From Kofleriaceae bacterium (GTDB lineage: Bacteria > Myxococcota_A > Polyangia > Haliangiales > Haliangiaceae), in the NCBI GenBank assembly GCA_018058095.1, contig JAGPCO010000002.1, positions 62,001 through 126,000 on the forward strand: a stretch of DNA of 64,000 nucleotides, written 5' to 3'. The translations under genes were made by a program, and so were the position numbers. Below the pieces are notes generated by a model. That model was not told where the DNA came from, ran no database searches, and worked only from the letters and a program-made list of their open reading frames with translations. Shown piece by piece: positions 61,392 to 64,000 of this stretch; the stretch's first letter is position 1, and each line of letters begins with the position of its first letter.

Positions 61392-61461
61392 GCAGGCTGC
61401 TGAAAAACCCGTGCCGGCGGCTCCAGCCGACGGGACGGGCTCCGTGTTTTCAGCAGGCTGC
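61392..61461 (+). repeat. long hairpin repeat (about 69 nt), copy C
   Basis: GCAGGCTGCTGAAAAACC...TTTTCAGCAGGCTGC, 3 nt after the stop of the secreted protein gene. It differs from copies A and B at a handful of positions. Followed after 14 nt by a short hairpin of the related family (61476-61506). Confidence 0.75.
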
Positions 61462-61475
61462 GAGATCAGAAATGA

Positions 61476-61506
61476 CTAGCAGGATGCTTCTTCAGCATCC
61501 TGCTAG
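61476..61506. repeat. short hairpin, CTAGCAGGATGC family
   Basis: CTAGCAGGATGC, 7-nt loop, GCATCCTGCTAG: a perfect 12-bp stem located 10 nt past the parB stop. Same core as 4235-4259. It may terminate parB transcription. Confidence 0.65.
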
Positions 61507-61516
61507 CGTCGGGCGG

Positions 61517-62455
61517 CTACAGGAGCTGATCGAGCAGGCGATCGAGGTGATCGAGATCGTGGTAGCGGATCTCGATGCGGCCGCCCTTGCCGGGCGCGTC
61601 CTCGTCGATGACGACCGGCCCGCCCAGGGCCCGGGTCAGGCGCTGCTCGAGGTCACGCACCGCCGCGCTCTTGCCGGCCGGCGCCGCCGCCTTGGTCGGT
61701 GCTGGTGCCGGCTTGCCCCAGCGCCGGACCAGGGCCTCGGTGGCGCGGACCGACAGCGCCTTGCCGACCACCTCGCGCGCCGCCGCCTCGAGGTCCTGCT
61801 CACGCGGCAGGGCGAGCAGGGCGCGGGCGTGGCCCATGCTGAGCCGGCCGTCCTCGACCAGGACCCGCACCGGCGGCGGCAGGCGCAGCAGGCGGATGGC
61901 GTTGGCCACGGTCGATCGGTCCTTGCCGACGCGGGCCGCGACCTGCTCCTGGCTCAGGCCGAACTCGGCGGTCAGGCGGTGGTAGGCGGCCGCCTCCTCG
62001 AGCGGGCTGAGGTCGGCCCGCTGCACGTTCTCGACGATGGCCCGCTCGAACGCCTCGCGCCCGTCGACCTGCTGCACCACCACCGGCACCTGGTGCAGGC
62101 CGGCCCGCTGCGACGCCCGCCAGCGCCGCTCGCCGGCGATGAGCAGGTAGCCGCCGGCGGCGCGCGGCCGCACCACCAGCGGGATGATGACGCCGTGGGC
62201 ACGGATGGACTCGGCCAGCTCGTCGAGCTCGGTGTCGGGGAAGCGCCGGCGCGGCTGGTCCGGGCTGGGGAAGACGTCCTCGATGTTGGCCTGGAAGTAG
62301 ACGCGCGGCGTGGCGCTGGCCGGCGCGGCCACCGGGGCCGAGGCGGCGCTGGCAGGGGCCGGGGCGGGCGCCGGGGCGGTGGGCGGGCGCGCCGGCGGGG
62401 CCGACGGCAGCAGCGCCGACAGGCCGCGACCCAGTCCGCGCTTCTTGTCGTTCAC
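61517..62455 (-). CDS. parB: chromosome partitioning protein ParB
   Basis: The 312-residue protein has the N-terminal LGRGLSALL motif, a Pro/Ala linker, the ParB/Spo0J core (QPRRRFPDTELDELAESIR, GERRWRASQRAG, ENVQRADLSPLEEAAAY), a KorB-like helix-turn-helix (LSQEQVAARVGKDRSTVANA) and a C-terminal dimerisation helix. It binds parS sites and spreads using CTP. Start GTG at 62455. 37 nt separate it from parA, so they form an operon. No obvious consensus parS (TGTTNCACGTGNAACA-like) was noticed in the window. Confidence 0.96.
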   Translation of the reverse strand: MNDKKRGLGRGLSALLPSAPPARPPTAPAPAPAPASAASAPVAAPASATPRVYFQANIEDVFPSPDQPRRRFPDTELDELAESIRAHGVIIPLVVRPRAAGGYLLIAGERRWRASQRAGLHQVPVVVQQVDGREAFERAIVENVQRADLSPLEEAAAYHRLTAEFGLSQEQVAARVGKDRSTVANAIRLLRLPPPVRVLVEDGRLSMGHARALLALPREQDLEAAAREVVGKALSVRATEALVRRWGKPAPAPTKAAAPAGKSAAVRDLEQRLTRALGGPVVIDEDAPGKGGRIEIRYHDLDHLDRLLDQLL

Positions 62456-62492
62456 GCCCGCCCTCCGCGCGAGGGCCCGTCGACGGCGGCGC

Positions 62493-63275
62493 TCACGCCG
62501 CGGCCTCCGGCGGCGGCATGCGGGCCAGGAACTCCTCGGCCACCGCCAGGTAGCTCTTGGTCCCCGGGCAGCGCAGGTCGTACAGGAGCGCCGGCTGGCC
62601 GTGGCTGGGCGCCTCGGACAGGCGGACGTTGCGCGGCACCGCGGTGGTGAAGACCTTGTCGCCGAAGAACGACGCGACCTCGCCGCGGACCTGGCCCGAC
62701 AGGTTGGTGCGGGCGTCGTACATCGTGAACAGCACGCCGTCGATGGTCAGGCCCGGGTTGTAGGCGGCGCGGACGCGGTCGATGGTGGCGGTCAGGGCCG
62801 ACAGCCCCTCGAGCGCGAAGTACTCGGCCTGCATCGGCACGATCACGCCGTGGGCGGCCACCAGCGCGTTGAGGGTGAGGATGCCCAGCGACGGCGGGCA
62901 GTCGATGACCATGTAGTCGTAGTCGGCGGCGACGGTGGCCAGGCAGTCGGCCAGGAACCGCTCGCGCCGATCGGCGCCGATGAGCTCGATCTCGGCGCCG
63001 ACCAGGTCGGTGGTGGCCGGCGCCACCCACAGCGTGGGCAGGTCGGTCGGGCGGATGACCTCGGCCAGCGTCGCGTTGCCGACCAGCGCGTCGTAGATGG
63101 TCAGCTCGACCTTGTCGCGCGGGTGGCCGACGCCCGAGGAGGCGTTGCCCTGCGGATCGAAGTCGACCAGCAGGACGCGGTAGCCACGCGTGGCCACGGA
63201 GGCGGCGAGGTTGATCGCCGTCGTGGTCTTGCCGACCCCGCCTTTCTGGTTCGCGACCGCGATGATCCGGGCCAT
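62493..63275 (-). CDS. parA: chromosome partitioning ATPase ParA
   Basis: The 260-residue protein has the deviant Walker A KGGVGKTT (11-18), DFDPQGNASSG (A'), VIDCPPSLG (Walker B) and FTMYDARTNLS. It is the ATPase that moves ParB-parS complexes over the nucleoid. ATG at 63275 chosen because the Walker motif is 11 residues in, as in chromosomal ParA; an upstream frame adds only low-complexity sequence. The divergent gene encodes a small AT-hook-like protein. Confidence 0.96.
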   Translation of the reverse strand: MARIIAVANQKGGVGKTTTAINLAASVATRGYRVLLVDFDPQGNASSGVGHPRDKVELTIYDALVGNATLAEVIRPTDLPTLWVAPATTDLVGAEIELIGADRRERFLADCLATVAADYDYMVIDCPPSLGILTLNALVAAHGVIVPMQAEYFALEGLSALTATIDRVRAAYNPGLTIDGVLFTMYDARTNLSGQVRGEVASFFGDKVFTTAVPRNVRLSEAPSHGQPALLYDLRCPGTKSYLAVAEEFLARMPPPEAAA

Positions 63276-63478
63276 GCCTCGCAGGTAACACGCGGCTGTG
63301 ACGGCGGGCAAACCCGCGTGGGGCCACACTGGCCGGCGCGCGTCCCAGGCCGCGCCATTCGCGCGGTCCGAGAAAAAAAGTTGGGTTCCGGATTGAGCTC
63401 GCGTACTTTGTGAGCAGATGTAGGACATGTGGGATAGAGCCGGGTGGCCGGCCCCCCACAAACCCCTCGGGAGGCGCC
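63276..63478. other. 203-nt divergent region between parA and a small AT-hook-like gene
   Basis: It contains a run GAGAAAAAAAG (63371-63381), rare in this GC-rich DNA, then a lower-GC stretch up to the small gene. Promoters of both genes must lie here, but no confident boxes were found. Confidence 0.4.
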
Positions 63479-63664
63479 ATGTCGTACGGAGTTCCGCGCG
63501 TTTACACGTCTTTTGCTGAGTTCGAGCGTGAGGAGTTGCGGCGGTTGGAGGGCCTCAACGTGTCGGTCGACGACTTCACCGAGGAGCGGTTCTCGGAGGA
63601 GCTCGAGTTCGGCGGCGGCGAGGCCCCGCGCAAGCGTGGCCGCCCGCGCAAGAACCCGCGCTGA
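63479..63664 (+). CDS. small protein with C-terminal AT-hook-like motif
   Basis: The 61-residue protein is MSYGVPRVYTSFAEFEREEL..., acidic and helical in the first 48 residues (SVDDFTEERFSEELEF), then ends KRGRPRKNPR, whose GRPRK core matches an AT-hook minor-groove DNA-binding motif. ATG at 63479 has GGGAGG 7 nt upstream. It is divergent from parA, suggesting a possible role in chromosome organisation. It also resembles the short acidic proteins with basic tails seen in other myxobacteria, but I cannot name a family. Confidence 0.75.
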   Translation: MSYGVPRVYTSFAEFEREELRRLEGLNVSVDDFTEERFSEELEFGGGEAPRKRGRPRKNPR

Positions 63665-63710
63665 CCTGCTCGTGATGATGCGCCGCCGGCCCCTGGCCTG
63701 GCGCCGCCGC

Positions 63711-63735
63711 GGGGGCCGCCGTGCTGGCGGCCCTC
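63711..63735 (+). terminator. GC-rich hairpin after the small AT-hook gene
   Basis: GGGGGCCGCC, 5-nt loop, GGCGGCCCTC with one mismatch, followed by ATTCGTTT. It could terminate the small gene and the convergent AraC-type gene. Confidence 0.4.
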
Positions 63736-63771
63736 ATTCGTTTCGGCGCCGGCGCCGACGATTGGCCGCCG

Positions 63772-64000
63772 TCAGCGCCGCAGCTGGCGCGGCGAGGCGT
63801 GGACGTGCTTGCGGATGACCCGCCCCAGGGTGCTGGCGTCGGCATAACCGACCCGGGCGCTCACCTCCTCGAGTGACAGCGAGGTCGTCTCCAGCAGGTG
63901 CACCGCCTGCTCGACCCGCAGGCGCTGGACGAAGCCGATCGGCGTGGTGCCGACCGCGGCGGCGAGCCGGCGCGCCAGGGTGCGCGGGCTGGCGCCGGCG
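63772..64000 (-). CDS. AraC-family regulator, C-terminal part (cut by window edge)
   Basis: The last 75 residues are visible: AGASPRTLARRLAAAVGTTP, then FVQRLRVEQAVHLLETTSLS, VSARVGYADASTLGRVIRKH, ASPRQLRR and a stop at 63772. This is the second helix-turn-helix of an AraC/XylS DNA-binding domain, in the style of the GlxA group. The effector domain is outside the window. Confidence 0.85.
   Translation of the reverse strand, partial: AGASPRTLARRLAAAVGTTPIGFVQRLRVEQAVHLLETTSLSLEEVSARVGYADASTLGRVIRKHVHASPRQLRR

Noticed and set aside
61500-63480. A parS site near parAB
   Set aside because: No sequence close to the usual TGTTNCACGTGNAACA-type palindrome was found near the operon. It may be elsewhere on the chromosome or diverged.

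Overview
The window is very GC-rich, densely coded bacterial chromosome with third-codon G/C bias. It looks like a member of the Myxococcota, probably near the Haliangium/Kofleriaceae/Polyangia lineages. Supporting signs are a MYXO-CTERM-type C-terminal sorting tail on a secreted protein, two Hanks-type Ser/Thr kinases with transmembrane segments, many FHA, PilZ, TPR and HEAT proteins, a Myxococcales-type sigma factor next to a kinase, and a PilZ-receiver protein of the myxobacterial paralogous family. This placement is inferred from gene content only.

Layout. 1-5777: minus-strand cluster with a MoxR AAA ATPase, a von Willebrand A protein, a TPR-like protein (cut by the window edge) and two large proteins I do not recognise; it resembles a MoxR-vWA ternary system. 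5872-7385: small protein plus an FHA protein with a degenerate sigma54-activator-like ATPase domain. 7458-11247: HAD phosphatase, Ycf46-like AAA ATPase with an overlapping zinc-ribbon membrane protein, and a multi-pass membrane protein. 11248-12609: REP-associated tyrosine transposase (RAYT) behind a large nested palindrome. 12679-16389: hypothetical protein, a HEAT-repeat/RNA methyltransferase fusion and Ffh (SRP). 16474-23098: DUF4344 metallopeptidase, TIM-barrel protein and glycerol-1-phosphate dehydrogenase pair, secreted sugar-binding-like protein, EamA exporter, OsmC, TauE/SafE permease. 23132-30403: a signalling block with an ECF42-type sigma factor, two secreted proteins, a zinc-finger Ser/Thr kinase, a second sigma factor and a DGPF/YCII protein.

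30659-40909: HflX, HD-GYP response regulator, methyltransferase followed by an 84-bp tandem repeat, GNAT, secreted heparinase-like protein, CoaE-SDR fusion, RimI, EngB. 40912-48131: PEGA protein and lipoprotein, Ser/Thr kinase, phosphatidylserine decarboxylase overlapping a methyltransferase. 48417-56854: group-2 sigma factor, IPT/TIG lipoprotein, two zinc-ribbon double-FHA proteins, a 1362-residue TPR-HEAT protein. 56928-61388: PilZ, orphan SpoA/SctQ-like protein, FmdB-type zinc ribbon, FolD, PilZ-receiver protein, secreted protein. 61517-64000: ParB-ParA, a small AT-hook-like protein, and the C-terminus of an AraC-type regulator.

Recurring themes. Many genes have a TANNNT box 5-12 nt before the start codon, sometimes with a TTGNNN box 16-18 nt upstream, implying leaderless or nearly leaderless transcripts. 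A dispersed hairpin repeat family sits at gene 3' ends. The most unusual items are the CoaE-SDR fusion, the RAYT-associated palindromes, the ECF42/DGPF pair split by 5.6 kb but joined by a promoter match, the HEAT-methyltransferase fusion, and the MoxR-vWA cluster with unrecognised partners. No tRNA, rRNA, CRISPR array or complete insertion sequence was seen.
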